Shown piece after piece: positions 44,666 through 53,645 of a DNA stretch of 64,000 bases. Origin of the DNA: SB11 sp037968475 (GTDB taxonomy: Bacteria; Bacteroidota; Bacteroidia; UBA8524); NCBI GenBank assembly GCA_037968475.1, contig JBBKVO010000052.1:1-64000 (forward strand). The letters are read 5' to 3'. The translations under genes were made by a program, and so were the position numbers. The stretch's first letter is position 1, and each line of letters opens with the position of its first letter. The notes beneath the pieces were generated by a model. That model was not told the origin of the DNA. It saw only the letters and a program-made list of their open reading frames with translations, and ran no database searches.

Positions 44666-45109
44666 CTATACCAACCCACTTGAAGCCATACTGTAAAACT
44701 TCTCTTCAGTAATAATAATGTGGTCTAATATTTCTATACTAAGATAACTACCTCCTGTTACCAAATGGTGGGTTAAAGCAATATCATCTGCACTGGGCGT
44801 CACATTATCTGAAGGGTGGTTATGCACCAATATAATCTTCTTACACTTTTTCTGTACCGCAAAGCTAAATAGTTCAACAGGGTCAACATTTACTTTATTA
44901 AGCACTCCTAAAGTTACCAACTCAATATAAAGAATATCATTAGCAGTATTCAATCCTATCGACCAAAAGTATTCTTTTCTACGGTGCAATTTGTTTTGCC
45001 TAAGCAATACGGCTTGCATCACCTTAAACACATCATCACTATTGGCAATTTTTATCTTTTGTTCTTTGGTAAGGCGAACTTTCATGTATTCAAAAGTAAG
45101 TATTTTCAT
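44666..45109 (-). CDS. RadC-like JAB/MPN-domain protein
   Basis: 147 residues with only the C-terminal JAB domain of RadC; the N-terminal helix-hairpin-helix is absent. The metal motif is 'IILVHNHPSDNVTPSADD' (HxHPS...D), with an upstream Glu in 'IELVTLG'. Short RadC-like proteins are frequent on mobile elements. Cellular role unknown. It is encoded opposite to its neighbours. Confidence 0.88.
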   Translation of the reverse strand: MKILTFEYMKVRLTKEQKIKIANSDDVFKVMQAVLLRQNKLHRRKEYFWSIGLNTANDILYIELVTLGVLNKVNVDPVELFSFAVQKKCKKIILVHNHPSDNVTPSADDIALTHHLVTGGSYLSIEILDHIIITEEKFYSMASSGLV

Positions 45110-45207
45110 ACATTGCCTTAAACTTTTACATTTTGGAAAATAAAATAACTGTTTGGGAAAAAAGGAAAGGTTTTACTAACAAAAATTTATAATTTGCTAC
45201 TTTAACC

Positions 45208-45888
45208 ATGAGAATACAACTTCAATTGAAAATAAAGCGGGGAAGCAATACCTTACCTATAAACTACCAATACCCTGTTGCCGCATGGATATATAAAACA
45301 ATACATTTGTCTAATCCTGAATTTTCACATTGGTTGCATGAACAGGGTTATAGTTATGAAAAACGTAAGTTTAAATTATTTACATTTTCGCCTATTAAAT
45401 TTGAGAATTTTTTAATTCAAAAAGATAGGATAATATCCCAAACACTCAATTGCAGTATCACACTTAGCTTTTTATTACCTGAAGCTGTAAAACACTTTGT
45501 TTTGGGCTGTTTTAAAAGCCAACACTTTGGATTGGGAGATAAAGTATCGCAAGTAAATCTTGAAGTACAAGCTATTGATATTGAAAGTGAAATTGAATTT
45601 ACCAATACTATGCGATTCTGTTCACTATCACCTATTTGCATATCAGAACCTGTGGAAAGAAACGGCAAATTAACCTCGCAATACCTTAGCCCTGATGATA
45701 TAGGTTATGAAAAGCGCTTTTTTGATAACCTGCTTGAGAAATACCTATCAGCAAACGAAGATTCAAAAGTGTCAATAGGCAATTGCAAGTTAACGGTACT
45801 TAATACTCTAAAATCAAAGCTGATAACTATTAAGCAAGGCACTCCTGCTGAAAGCAAAGTACGGGGTTACCAATACAATTTTATATAG
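45208..45888 (+). CDS. cas6: Cas6-like CRISPR RNA endonuclease, 3'-truncated
   Basis: 226 residues matching Cas6 over its length: 'LPINYQYPVAAWIYKTIHLS', 'HWLHEQGYSYEKRKFKLFTF' then 'SPI', 'HFVLGCFKSQHFGLGDKVSQ', 'MRFCSLSPICISEP', 'YLSPDDIGYEKRFFDNLLEK' and 'KSKLITIKQGTPAESKVRGY'. The ORF stops at 'QYNFI', just before the glycine-rich C-terminal loop (G-G-x-x-K-N-S-x-G-F-G type), which is therefore missing; about 25 residues are lost. His41 or His44 is the likely catalytic residue. No CRISPR array or other complete cas gene is nearby. It starts an apparent operon, the next gene beginning 7 nt downstream. It is probably a relic, though expression is possible. Confidence 0.85.
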   Translation: MRIQLQLKIKRGSNTLPINYQYPVAAWIYKTIHLSNPEFSHWLHEQGYSYEKRKFKLFTFSPIKFENFLIQKDRIISQTLNCSITLSFLLPEAVKHFVLGCFKSQHFGLGDKVSQVNLEVQAIDIESEIEFTNTMRFCSLSPICISEPVERNGKLTSQYLSPDDIGYEKRFFDNLLEKYLSANEDSKVSIGNCKLTVLNTLKSKLITIKQGTPAESKVRGYQYNFI

Positions 45889-45895
45889 TAGCATT

Positions 45896-47497
45896 ATGTT
45901 TGTAAATCCAATTGAAATTTTAGGCTTATCTGATGCTATTGACACAACAAGCATTGATAATGAAATTGTAAAAAAAGCAAAGCGAATTTTATTTGCTGAC
46001 ATTGACTTATCCGACAATGGACTCTTTGAGTATTATGGACTTCAACTTACAAAAGGCGACTGTGAAAAAGCCATAGATGAATTAAGCAACAAGGAATACA
46101 AAGAATTTTACCTGTATTTGGCAAACAATAAACCACTAAATGAGTTTTTGATAATTGGCAGAGGCGCAATATTTAAAAACTTTAAACAAGATAGCATTTT
46201 TAAGTTACCTGAATTTATAAAGTTCATAAGCCCATATTTTGCACCAAAATTTGACAAGGCTTTACTAATCGCTTTTGAAAATGAAAATGCTGACCTAACA
46301 AAAGCAATTTTAAACACTTCATTCCTAATTGTACAATCGGAGGTAAACACAGCGTTTAAGAGTGTTTCAAGTAATATTCAAAGCAAAATTGCGGAAATTG
46401 ATAAAATAACAAAAGACATTGAAAACGAAGAAAGTGCTTACGATGAGGATAATATTGAGGACGTTGTTCAATTAGTGAAAAGCCATTTCCCAACCAATAT
46501 ACTCAATTGTTTACCTCAATATTTTCAAAGCCAAATACTAAAAATATCTAATTCAATAAACTATTTATCAAATTCTATATGGGACGCGTTTGATTCAACC
46601 CAAGTTCCGCATGATTTGATGAAATACTTATTAACCTTGAACATCGAAGGCTTAGAAAAGCCAACGTTTGAAAATAATTTTAAGATAATCAAAAAGAAAA
46701 ATGATGAAAGAATTGAGCAAGCCCAAAATGCGCCATTATTAAAGAAGTGGGCTACTATTCTTTTACAAATCCGAGATGCAATTAAAAAAGTTGAAAACAA
46801 AACAACAAATTCAACGGAGGCTTACCAAAATATTAAAGACCTATTTGTTTTAAGTGAGTTGAACTCACTTCCGTTATTTGCCGATGAAATTAGAACGCAA
46901 ATCAGTTACTCGATAAGAAGTTTATCTATTTCAATATGGAATAAGCAAAGCGATATAAAAAATGCGTTAGCAACAATAAATTTGGCTCTTCAAATCAATG
47001 TAGATAAAGAGGTAAAAGAAAAGTTCAGACAAGACCAAACAGAGTTGGCAGAACTTGAAAAAAAGTATCGTGGAGTTTTAGTATGTTTTTTTTGTGATAA
47101 AAATACACCAGACGAAAACAGCAAAATATCCAAAACTATCTATAAGGAAACATACAGAACCTACATTTCAAGTAGGGTCCAGTTTTCTTATGTTGATATT
47201 GAAATTCCCCGTTGTAAAACCTGTCAAGACATTCATGTAAAAGGTAATGAAAAATACTGGATGTTTCTAGTTGGTGGAGTTGCATTAGGTGGTATTATTG
47301 GGGCAATGATTCACGAGCATTTTATAATAGGGGGCATTATTGGAGGTGCAATAGGTTGGCTTATTGGTAATTCAATGGAAAATTTTCTGTCAAGCAAAGA
47401 AGGCATCAAGGACACATCTGATTCTACTTTATACGGTCATCCCCTTTTATCACAACGTATGAAAGAAGGCTGGACATTTTCAAAACCAAGTGCTTAA
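45896..47497 (+). CDS. Zinc-ribbon membrane protein of the Hsp70/TerB module (possible Hsp70 partner)
   Basis: 533 residues. An N-terminal helical segment ('NPIEILGLSDAIDTTSID' then 'NEIVKKAKRILFADIDLSDN') recalls a J-domain-like 'NPxxILGL' start, but no HPD motif is present. A long helical middle with coiled-coil segments follows. Then comes a zinc ribbon with CxxC pairs at 397-400 and 440-443, and a glycine-zipper double transmembrane segment (about 453-495; 'VGGVALGGIIGAMI', 'GGIIGGAIGWLIG'). It starts 7 nt after the truncated cas6 and 19 nt precede the next gene. It could anchor or feed clients to the Hsp70-like protein; this is inference. Confidence 0.6.
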   Translation: MFVNPIEILGLSDAIDTTSIDNEIVKKAKRILFADIDLSDNGLFEYYGLQLTKGDCEKAIDELSNKEYKEFYLYLANNKPLNEFLIIGRGAIFKNFKQDSIFKLPEFIKFISPYFAPKFDKALLIAFENENADLTKAILNTSFLIVQSEVNTAFKSVSSNIQSKIAEIDKITKDIENEESAYDEDNIEDVVQLVKSHFPTNILNCLPQYFQSQILKISNSINYLSNSIWDAFDSTQVPHDLMKYLLTLNIEGLEKPTFENNFKIIKKKNDERIEQAQNAPLLKKWATILLQIRDAIKKVENKTTNSTEAYQNIKDLFVLSELNSLPLFADEIRTQISYSIRSLSISIWNKQSDIKNALATINLALQINVDKEVKEKFRQDQTELAELEKKYRGVLVCFFCDKNTPDENSKISKTIYKETYRTYISSRVQFSYVDIEIPRCKTCQDIHVKGNEKYWMFLVGGVALGGIIGAMIHEHFIIGGIIGGAIGWLIGNSMENFLSSKEGIKDTSDSTLYGHPLLSQRMKEGWTFSKPSA

Positions 47498-47516
47498 AAA
47501 TTCGCAACGAAACGAT

Positions 47517-47909
47517 ATGAAAGAAATAAAAAAAATTACGATAAAAGTGCCACAAGCCTATCTTGATTTTATGAATCAGATATTTGAAATTGAAAAGAAA
47601 TCTACCAATTTGAAGGAGGAAAATTCTATTCAAAGAAATCTTAATAAAATGAAAGGAATACTTGAAGAGGAATTTTTCAAGGGTAGTTCCACTATCGGCT
47701 TAACCTATCATAATCCAATAGGTGAAAACTATTCAGATACAAGAACAGACTGCGAAGCCACAATTGCGGGAACAGAAGTTGAAAACCTTGAAATTATAGA
47801 AGTAATAAAACCAATTATCTTTTATGCTTATCAGGAAAATGAAAAAGTAATAAAAGTAATTGTTCAACCTGCGGTAGTGATTGTTCAATCAAAAAATATA
47901 ACTCTTTAA
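47517..47909 (+). CDS. Small protein of the Hsp70/TerB module, unknown
   Basis: 130 residues from the ATG at 47517, preferred over a GTG at 47490 that overlaps the previous gene. An N-terminal helical part rich in Glu/Lys is followed by strands with 'ATIAGTEVENLEIIEVIK'. No known motif is seen. It lies 12 nt before the Hsp70-like gene, so it is likely co-translated with it; its conservation with that gene would be the best clue. Confidence 0.65.
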   Translation: MKEIKKITIKVPQAYLDFMNQIFEIEKKSTNLKEENSIQRNLNKMKGILEEEFFKGSSTIGLTYHNPIGENYSDTRTDCEATIAGTEVENLEIIEVIKPIIFYAYQENEKVIKVIVQPAVVIVQSKNITL

Positions 47910-47921
47910 AAAATATTCAAA

Positions 47922-50414
47922 ATGGAAAATACAATAAATCTTGGCATTGACTTAGGTACAACGAATAGTGCTATTGCAAAGTTTGTAAAAGGTGAAGTAA
48001 TCATTTTTTCAAACCCACAGGACTATGGTAGAAATACTCTGCCGTCAGTTGTTTCTTTTAAAAAGGATAAAATAACCGTAGGAAATAAAGCTAAAGAATT
48101 TTTGGAAAAAGACCCAAAAAGTGTGGTTGGTGTTTTTAAAAGAAAAATGGGGACTTCTGAAAGTTTTAAAATCAAATCTATAAATGAATCTAAAACCCCT
48201 ATTGAACTTTCAGCACAAGTTTTAAAAGAACTTAAAACCTTTGTAAATACAGGCGATACATTAGATGCTGTTGTAATTACCATTCCAGCATCGTTTGACA
48301 CAATACAATCCAATGCGACCAAAGAAGCAGGAATACAAGCAGGATTCAAACAAGTTGTTTTGCTACAGGAACCTATTGCAGCCAGCTTGGCTTATGCCAA
48401 TATGAAAAAGGAAAGAGAAATGAAAGACGGGCAATGGTTGGTTTACGATTTAGGAGGAGGAACGTTTGATGTTGCGCTAATAAAAATCAAGGAAGGCGAA
48501 ATGAAAGTTTTAGACCATGAAGGAGACAATTTTTTAGGCGGTGCTGATTTTGACAATATGATAGTGGAGAAATTTGTTATCCCGAAAATTTGTGAAAAAT
48601 ATAGTTTCTCAAATTTAGAGGACGAAATGAAAAGTGCAACAGGAAAGTTTAACGCAAAATATTATGTGCTTTTAAGACGAGCAGAAGAAGCCAAAATAAC
48701 ATTGTCATCCAAAACGTCAGCAGAAATAGTAATTGACGGCTTTGAAGATGAAGAAGGAAATGAGGTTGACATGGAAATTGTAATCACACGCTCTGAGTTT
48801 AACGAGTTAATTAAACCAAACATTGATGGAACAATTGAAATGATAAAAAAAATCATAACAAGAAATTCACTAAAACCAGTTGATGTGCAATTCACTTTAA
48901 TGGTTGGAGGTTCTACTTACATTCCATACGTTCGTAGTCGTGTAGAAGAAGTTTTACAAATTCCAGCAAATTGTGAAATTGACCCAACAACAGCGGTAGC
49001 AATTGGAGCGGCATATTATGCTGCAACCAAACCAAAGGAAATTTCAAAAGGCGATAACAATAAAAAGAAAACTTCAATTTCCATTAAGGTCTCTTACAAC
49101 AAAGCCTCTAAAGAAAAGGAAGAATTATTTGCAGCAAGAATTACTGGTGACGTAACAGGTTTGAGTTACCGTATATTGAGAGAGGACGGAGGCTACGACT
49201 CAGGAATAAAAAAATTAGGTGACCGTATAAATGAAGATTTACCATTGGTTGACGGAGCATACAATTTTTTCACACTTGCAGTTTATGACGACCAAAACAA
49301 TTTAATTGAAACCGACATAGAACCTATTGGTATCAATAGCTGTTTTGTAATTAGCGGACAACCAATTCCTGAAGATATTTGTTTGGAGGTTGATGATTAC
49401 GACAATCCGGGCAAAACAAGACTAAAACTTGTATTCCAGAAAAACTCAATTCTCCCACTTCGTTCACAAGGTATTAGTTTTCCTCTAAACAAAGGAATGA
49501 TTAAAGGTAATGATGACGATTTTATTTATATCAATGTTTTAGAAGGTTCTCATTTAGCATTACCCGAAGCCAATAAAGGCATTGGTTTTATGGAAATCAG
49601 AGGAACACAGATAAAAAGAGATATTGCCAAAGGTTCAGATATTGAAATTACTATTTCAATATCTGAATCAAGAGACTTGACTATTTCGGCATACTTAAAC
49701 ATGGCAGACCAAGAATTTAAACAACCTTTCAATCCAAAGGAAAGGCATACTCCTATTGAATTTCTAAAAGAACAAGTAGAAGATTTATCAGACAAATTAG
49801 AATTAGAAATACAGGAGGCAACGGACAAAGAGGACTATGAAACCGCAGGTGCTTTGAATAAACTGAAAAAAGAAATGGAAACCGTAAGTGAGGAAACTGA
49901 AAATCTAACAAGTGACGATGTTACAGATAAACGTTACCAACTTGAAGATAAGAAACGAAAAATAGCCCAAGAGATAGATAGTGCCACCAAAAATAAAAGG
50001 ATTCAACAAGTAAAGGCTCATTACTTTGAGGTAAAAGAAGAATGTTTAAAAATGTTAGACGAAAACGGAAATGACCACGAACGCAAAACATATAACGACA
50101 TTGTTGCACAAGAGGATGCATTTTTTGCTACAAATAGCCCCTTAAAAATCCAAGAAAAATCTGACGAGATGCACAGCATTTTATCAAGAATTAGATGGAG
50201 AACTCCCGACTTTTTAACGAGCATTTTCCAATGGTGCAAAAACAATCAAACAAGGATGAATGACCAAACACAAGCAAAGAGTTTAATTGATGCAGGAAAT
50301 TTTGCTATTGAAAGCCAAAATTGGGAAAGGCTCTCAGAAATAAATAGCGGACTGCTTAACTTGATGCCAAAGGATGCAGAAAAAGAAGCAACAAGAATTG
50401 GTTTTGGACTTTAA
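47922..50414 (+). CDS. Divergent Hsp70-like ATPase
   Basis: 830 residues. The actin-like nucleotide-binding domain (about 5-385) keeps phosphate-1 'GIDLGTTNSAIAKF' (8-21), phosphate-2 'DLGGGTFDVALI' (176-187) and the adenosine motif 'MVGGSTYIPYVRSRVEEVL' (327 onward). The C-terminal half is unlike DnaK: a linker, a beta-rich region (about 400-640), then helices and coiled coil (about 640-830). There is no grpE or HPD-type dnaJ nearby. It stands in an operon with a zinc-ribbon membrane protein and a TerB-like protein, suggesting a dedicated chaperone-like or sensor role and not housekeeping. Confidence 0.88.
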   Translation: MENTINLGIDLGTTNSAIAKFVKGEVIIFSNPQDYGRNTLPSVVSFKKDKITVGNKAKEFLEKDPKSVVGVFKRKMGTSESFKIKSINESKTPIELSAQVLKELKTFVNTGDTLDAVVITIPASFDTIQSNATKEAGIQAGFKQVVLLQEPIAASLAYANMKKEREMKDGQWLVYDLGGGTFDVALIKIKEGEMKVLDHEGDNFLGGADFDNMIVEKFVIPKICEKYSFSNLEDEMKSATGKFNAKYYVLLRRAEEAKITLSSKTSAEIVIDGFEDEEGNEVDMEIVITRSEFNELIKPNIDGTIEMIKKIITRNSLKPVDVQFTLMVGGSTYIPYVRSRVEEVLQIPANCEIDPTTAVAIGAAYYAATKPKEISKGDNNKKKTSISIKVSYNKASKEKEELFAARITGDVTGLSYRILREDGGYDSGIKKLGDRINEDLPLVDGAYNFFTLAVYDDQNNLIETDIEPIGINSCFVISGQPIPEDICLEVDDYDNPGKTRLKLVFQKNSILPLRSQGISFPLNKGMIKGNDDDFIYINVLEGSHLALPEANKGIGFMEIRGTQIKRDIAKGSDIEITISISESRDLTISAYLNMADQEFKQPFNPKERHTPIEFLKEQVEDLSDKLELEIQEATDKEDYETAGALNKLKKEMETVSEETENLTSDDVTDKRYQLEDKKRKIAQEIDSATKNKRIQQVKAHYFEVKEECLKMLDENGNDHERKTYNDIVAQEDAFFATNSPLKIQEKSDEMHSILSRIRWRTPDFLTSIFQWCKNNQTRMNDQTQAKSLIDAGNFAIESQNWERLSEINSGLLNLMPKDAEKEATRIGFGL

Positions 50415-50417
50415 AAA

Positions 50418-50876
50418 ATGAAAAATCAAGATTTTAAAGATTTTCTGTTTAAGTCAGCAGTAATGGCAATGGCTTGTGATGGTAACATTGCAGAAACAGA
50501 AATTGAAGAAATAAAAGCCATTGTCGCCAATGAAATTTATTTTATGGGTTATGACTTTAGAGAACCATTGAAAAGTAACATTACCAACATCAAGTTAAAC
50601 GGTAAAAGAGCTGTAAATCAATATCTGCAAGAAATTGGAACAAGCGGTCTTAACGAGCATCAGGAAGTTTTACTAATTGAAGTTTTATTGCGAATAATTG
50701 AGGCGGACAATGATGTTCAACAATCCGAACTTAAATTTTTGCAAATGGCAAAAGCAAAATTGAAAATTGACGAGCAAACACTAATAGTAAAGTTTCCAAA
50801 ACAAATAGACTATTTGCTGGACTTTCATAATTATGGTTTACATCAAGAATTTACAGATGAAATTAAATTTGAATGA
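50418..50876 (+). CDS. TerB-like protein
   Basis: 152 residues, all-helical. Two acidic repeats 'MACDGNIAETEIEEIKAIV' and 'IEADNDVQQSELKFLQMAK' match the TerB fold, in which paired Asp/Glu residues bind metal. TerB domains occur in tellurite-resistance and in some phage-defence operons. The gene starts 3 nt after the Hsp70-like stop codon. Its own stop codon is 9 nt before the open cas1 fragment, marking the right edge of the inserted module. Confidence 0.8.
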   Translation: MKNQDFKDFLFKSAVMAMACDGNIAETEIEEIKAIVANEIYFMGYDFREPLKSNITNIKLNGKRAVNQYLQEIGTSGLNEHQEVLLIEVLLRIIEADNDVQQSELKFLQMAKAKLKIDEQTLIVKFPKQIDYLLDFHNYGLHQEFTDEIKFE

Positions 50877-50885
50877 TGTAACTAA

Positions 50886-51077
50886 CTGCCGTTTGATGAA
50901 TTGATGCGATTAGAAGGTAATATCCGCCAAAGCTATTACCAAGCATTTGACATCATTATCCAAGATTTTGAAATGGGCAGGCGTAGTAAGCAGCCACCAA
51001 CCAACGAGATAAACGCACTTATCTCATTTGGTAAGTTGCATACACCTAATCGTACCTTACAGGAATTAAAAAGATAA
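50886..51077 (+). pseudogene. cas1: Cas1 internal fragment (63 codons)
   Basis: Translation from 50886 gives 'LPFDELMRLEGNIRQSYYQA' and 'FDIIIQDFEMGRRSKQPPTN' then 'EINALISFGK', matching the core of Cas1. The EG of 'LEGNIR' includes the conserved catalytic Glu; the later His and Asp ligands are absent. After 'ISFGK' the frame leaves the family ('LHTPNRTLQELKR', then stop). There is no start codon suited to a full protein, and an in-frame TAA precedes the fragment at 50883. Both ends are broken, so this is a relic of a CRISPR adaptation gene next to the truncated cas6 five kilobases upstream. Confidence 0.88.
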
Positions 51078-51652
51078 TCCCTTGTTATTATTAAGTAAAT
51101 AAGAACAGCACGACAACAAAAGGCTAAAATTAAACTCTTTTCAAATAGTATAGGAAAAATATTTCCTGTACTTTGCTATAAAAGGGTGTTTTAACCCTTG
51201 TTTTTAAAATATAGTTTATCATTACTTTGCATTCTGTTTTGTATATGGGGTGCATTTGCACCAAACCTATGCTCTTTATACCAGTACAAAATAGTTATGT
51301 TTCTAAAAACAACGTGTTGTTGGTAATGTGTTGCATGGTGGATTAAGGTAGGTTTACTACCTTTGTGGGGTTGATTGCAGTTTTAGAAACATAGAAACTT
51401 TAGACTATAAAGGATAAATATAATTTGTTTCCTTTTGTTATTCCCTCTACATCAAAATCGCCAGTTTTAAACAAGAGGGGAATAGCAAAGCGGGCACGCC
51501 CTCAAAGGGGGCTGCCTCTTGCTATTCTGTCTTGTAGGGTGTCTGGCGATACCTGATGTAGCTGGATGTGCGGGGGTTGCCCCCTTTGTGTTTAGTCGAA
51601 AATAGAAAAACAGATACAACGAATGGTTTAATACAAGGTCTCTTTAAAATAT
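51078..51652. other. Non-coding region after the cas1 relic
   Basis: 575 nt with no gene and no CRISPR repeat array. It holds a weak terminator (AAGGGT-GTTTTA-ACCCTT then GTTTTT, 51182-51205), a GGTGCA-TT-TGCACC hairpin (51249-51262), a CAACACGTTGTTG-type palindrome (AACAACGTGTTGTT at 51308-51321), and a long nested hairpin structure (51447-51588). Confidence 0.55.
51447..51588. other. Long nested imperfect hairpin (possible structured RNA or recombination site)
   Basis: Successive arms pair in order: CTACATCA..ATCGCCAG (51447-51464) with CTGGCGAT..TGATGTAG (51543-51561); ACAAGA with TCTTGT; GAATAGCAA (51480-51488) with TTGCTATTC (51519-51527); and GGGCA/TGCC at the tip. The tip strand CAAAGGGGGC (51503-51512) can alternatively pair with GCCCCCTTTG (51579-51588), so two mutually exclusive folds exist. 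It ends 64 nt before the next gene. Candidate roles are a cis-regulatory RNA, an attC-like site or a miniature transposon. Confidence 0.55.
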
Positions 51653-53641
51653 ATGAAATACATAGTTCTAAACATAGTATTGCTTTTTGCATTGATAACA
51701 AATGCACAAGATTACAAACGTACCCAAAACTGGTACTTTGGTGATAGTGCGGGGCTATCTTTTACAACAGACCCCCCAACGGTACTTACAGATGGAGTAA
51801 TGAATGCAGGTGAGGGTTGTTCTACCATTAGCGATACTGCTGGCAATCTACTATTTTATACTAACGGTGTTACTGTTTGGAATAAAAATCACCAAGTGAT
51901 GGAAAATGGTAATGGACTAAGTGGTCATATTTCTTCAACTCAATCTTCTGTAATTATCCCGTGGCCAAGTAATGATAGTTTATTCTACATTTTTACTACG
52001 GACGCAATCGGAAAACCCAAAGGACTACAATATTCTTTAGTTAATACTAAAGTAAATAATGGGCTGGGCAAAGTAATTACAAAAAACATCTTACTTCAAT
52101 CACCTGTTTCTGAAAAACTTGCGGCAACAAAGCATTTAAACAGTAAAGATTATTGGGTATTGGCAAGGGGGTTCAATAATAATAATTTTTATGCCTATTT
52201 AATAACTGATAGTGGTTTGGTGAATTGTCCAATAGTAACAGCGATTGGAGCAACAGCAAAGGAGTTAGCTGATGCACAAGGCGAAATAAAATTTTCCGAA
52301 GACGGTACAAAATTGGCCGAAGCAGTGTATAATTTGTCATATAATCGTGTTGACTTATTCACTTTTGACAAAATTCGAGGAAAGGTTTTAAATGAAATAA
52401 ATATAACTAATATAACTCTTCCGTATAGTGTTGAATTTTCCGCAGAGGCAAATTATTTGTATGTTACAACTCGACTAAATTATGTTTACCAATATGACAT
52501 AAACAGTTCAAATGGAAATACTATTAGAAACAGTCAGCATCAAATATATTTTCCTGGAAACACTCTTTATAATTATCATGGTATTATACAAAAAGGTACA
52601 GATGATAAGTTATATATTGCGCTATGGGATTCTAATTTCGTATCAATAATTCATAATCCCGAAAAAATAGGAGACTCTTGTAACTTTGCACTGTATGGAA
52701 TAAACTTAGGAAAAAAGAGCACATTTGGCCTACCAAACTTCATTAGTTCTTATTTTTATCGTCCATCTTTAGATTTCGCTTACACGACCAATTGCGTAAA
52801 CGATTCAATAAATTTTGAAGCCAAAGGAGGCACAACGTATTCATGGCAAATATTCAGAAACAAAGCTATTCTTCACTCATCAACACAATCCACTACTAAT
52901 TTTAACTTTACTGATACAGATGAATATACTATTCAATTGGTTTCAGGTACTGATACGGTTGCAAAAACCATTTATATTGAACCTAAACTTTCTTTAGGGC
53001 AAGACACAATATTGTGCAACCAAAACTCATACAGTTTCAATATACCACAAAACCATCGCTGTATTACTTGGCAAGATGGGGCTGACAGTATGAGATACAC
53101 TATAAAGCAAAGTGGTACTTATTATGTAAGCGCATACAACATAAGAGGTTGCTTAGTTGCCGATACTGTAAAAGTAAATTTTGCTACCCTCGCACCTCCT
53201 ATAATTTCTCAAAACAATGACAGCCTGTTTACCGATAGCGGTAATTATACCTATAAGTGGTATTATAACAACGCCAGTATAGTTGGTAATTCACATACGC
53301 TAAAAATAACGAAAAACGGTAACTATCGTGTTGAAATCACCAATAGTAATGGTTGCACTAATAGCTCACCTAACTTTCTTGCTAAAGGTTTAAGCATTCA
53401 AATTTTAAAAACAGAAGACCATTTTAAAATTTATCCTATACCCACCCAAAACAAACTATTTATTGTACCAATAACAAACGTTACTATCACTGAAATAACT
53501 CTTGTAGATGCTATTGGAAGGGCATTTCATTGTCCCCCCGCGACAGAAATTGACCTAGCTGCTTTAGCCAAAGGAATATACTATTTAGAAATTATTGACA
53601 CTGAAAATATCCATTACAAATCTAAAATTATAATTAACTAA
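51653..53641 (+). CDS. Secreted propeller-type protein with T9SS type A sorting domain
   Basis: 662 residues. The signal peptide (ending ITNAQ) is followed by a beta-propeller-like region that opens with 'NWYFGDSAGLSFTTDPP' and 'EGCSTISDTAGNLLFYTNGV', a block common to Bacteroidota T9SS cargo, then an Ig/PKD-like region, then a C-terminal sorting domain ('FKIYPIPTQNKLFIVPITN', 'ALAKGIYYLEIID'). The same propeller appears inside the next gene, 4 nt downstream, so the two are co-transcribed and related. Confidence 0.82.
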   Translation: MKYIVLNIVLLFALITNAQDYKRTQNWYFGDSAGLSFTTDPPTVLTDGVMNAGEGCSTISDTAGNLLFYTNGVTVWNKNHQVMENGNGLSGHISSTQSSVIIPWPSNDSLFYIFTTDAIGKPKGLQYSLVNTKVNNGLGKVITKNILLQSPVSEKLAATKHLNSKDYWVLARGFNNNNFYAYLITDSGLVNCPIVTAIGATAKELADAQGEIKFSEDGTKLAEAVYNLSYNRVDLFTFDKIRGKVLNEINITNITLPYSVEFSAEANYLYVTTRLNYVYQYDINSSNGNTIRNSQHQIYFPGNTLYNYHGIIQKGTDDKLYIALWDSNFVSIIHNPEKIGDSCNFALYGINLGKKSTFGLPNFISSYFYRPSLDFAYTTNCVNDSINFEAKGGTTYSWQIFRNKAILHSSTQSTTNFNFTDTDEYTIQLVSGTDTVAKTIYIEPKLSLGQDTILCNQNSYSFNIPQNHRCITWQDGADSMRYTIKQSGTYYVSAYNIRGCLVADTVKVNFATLAPPIISQNNDSLFTDSGNYTYKWYYNNASIVGNSHTLKITKNGNYRVEITNSNGCTNSSPNFLAKGLSIQILKTEDHFKIYPIPTQNKLFIVPITNVTITEITLVDAIGRAFHCPPATEIDLAALAKGIYYLEIIDTENIHYKSKIIIN

Positions 53642-53645
53642 AAAC

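Noticed and set aside
45896..46100. True J-domain in the first gene of the Hsp70 module
   Set aside because: The NPxxILGL-like start is suggestive, but there is no HPD tripeptide.
51078..51652. Possible CRISPR array after the cas1 fragment
   Set aside because: No repeated 28-37-nt unit with spacers is visible here or elsewhere in the window.
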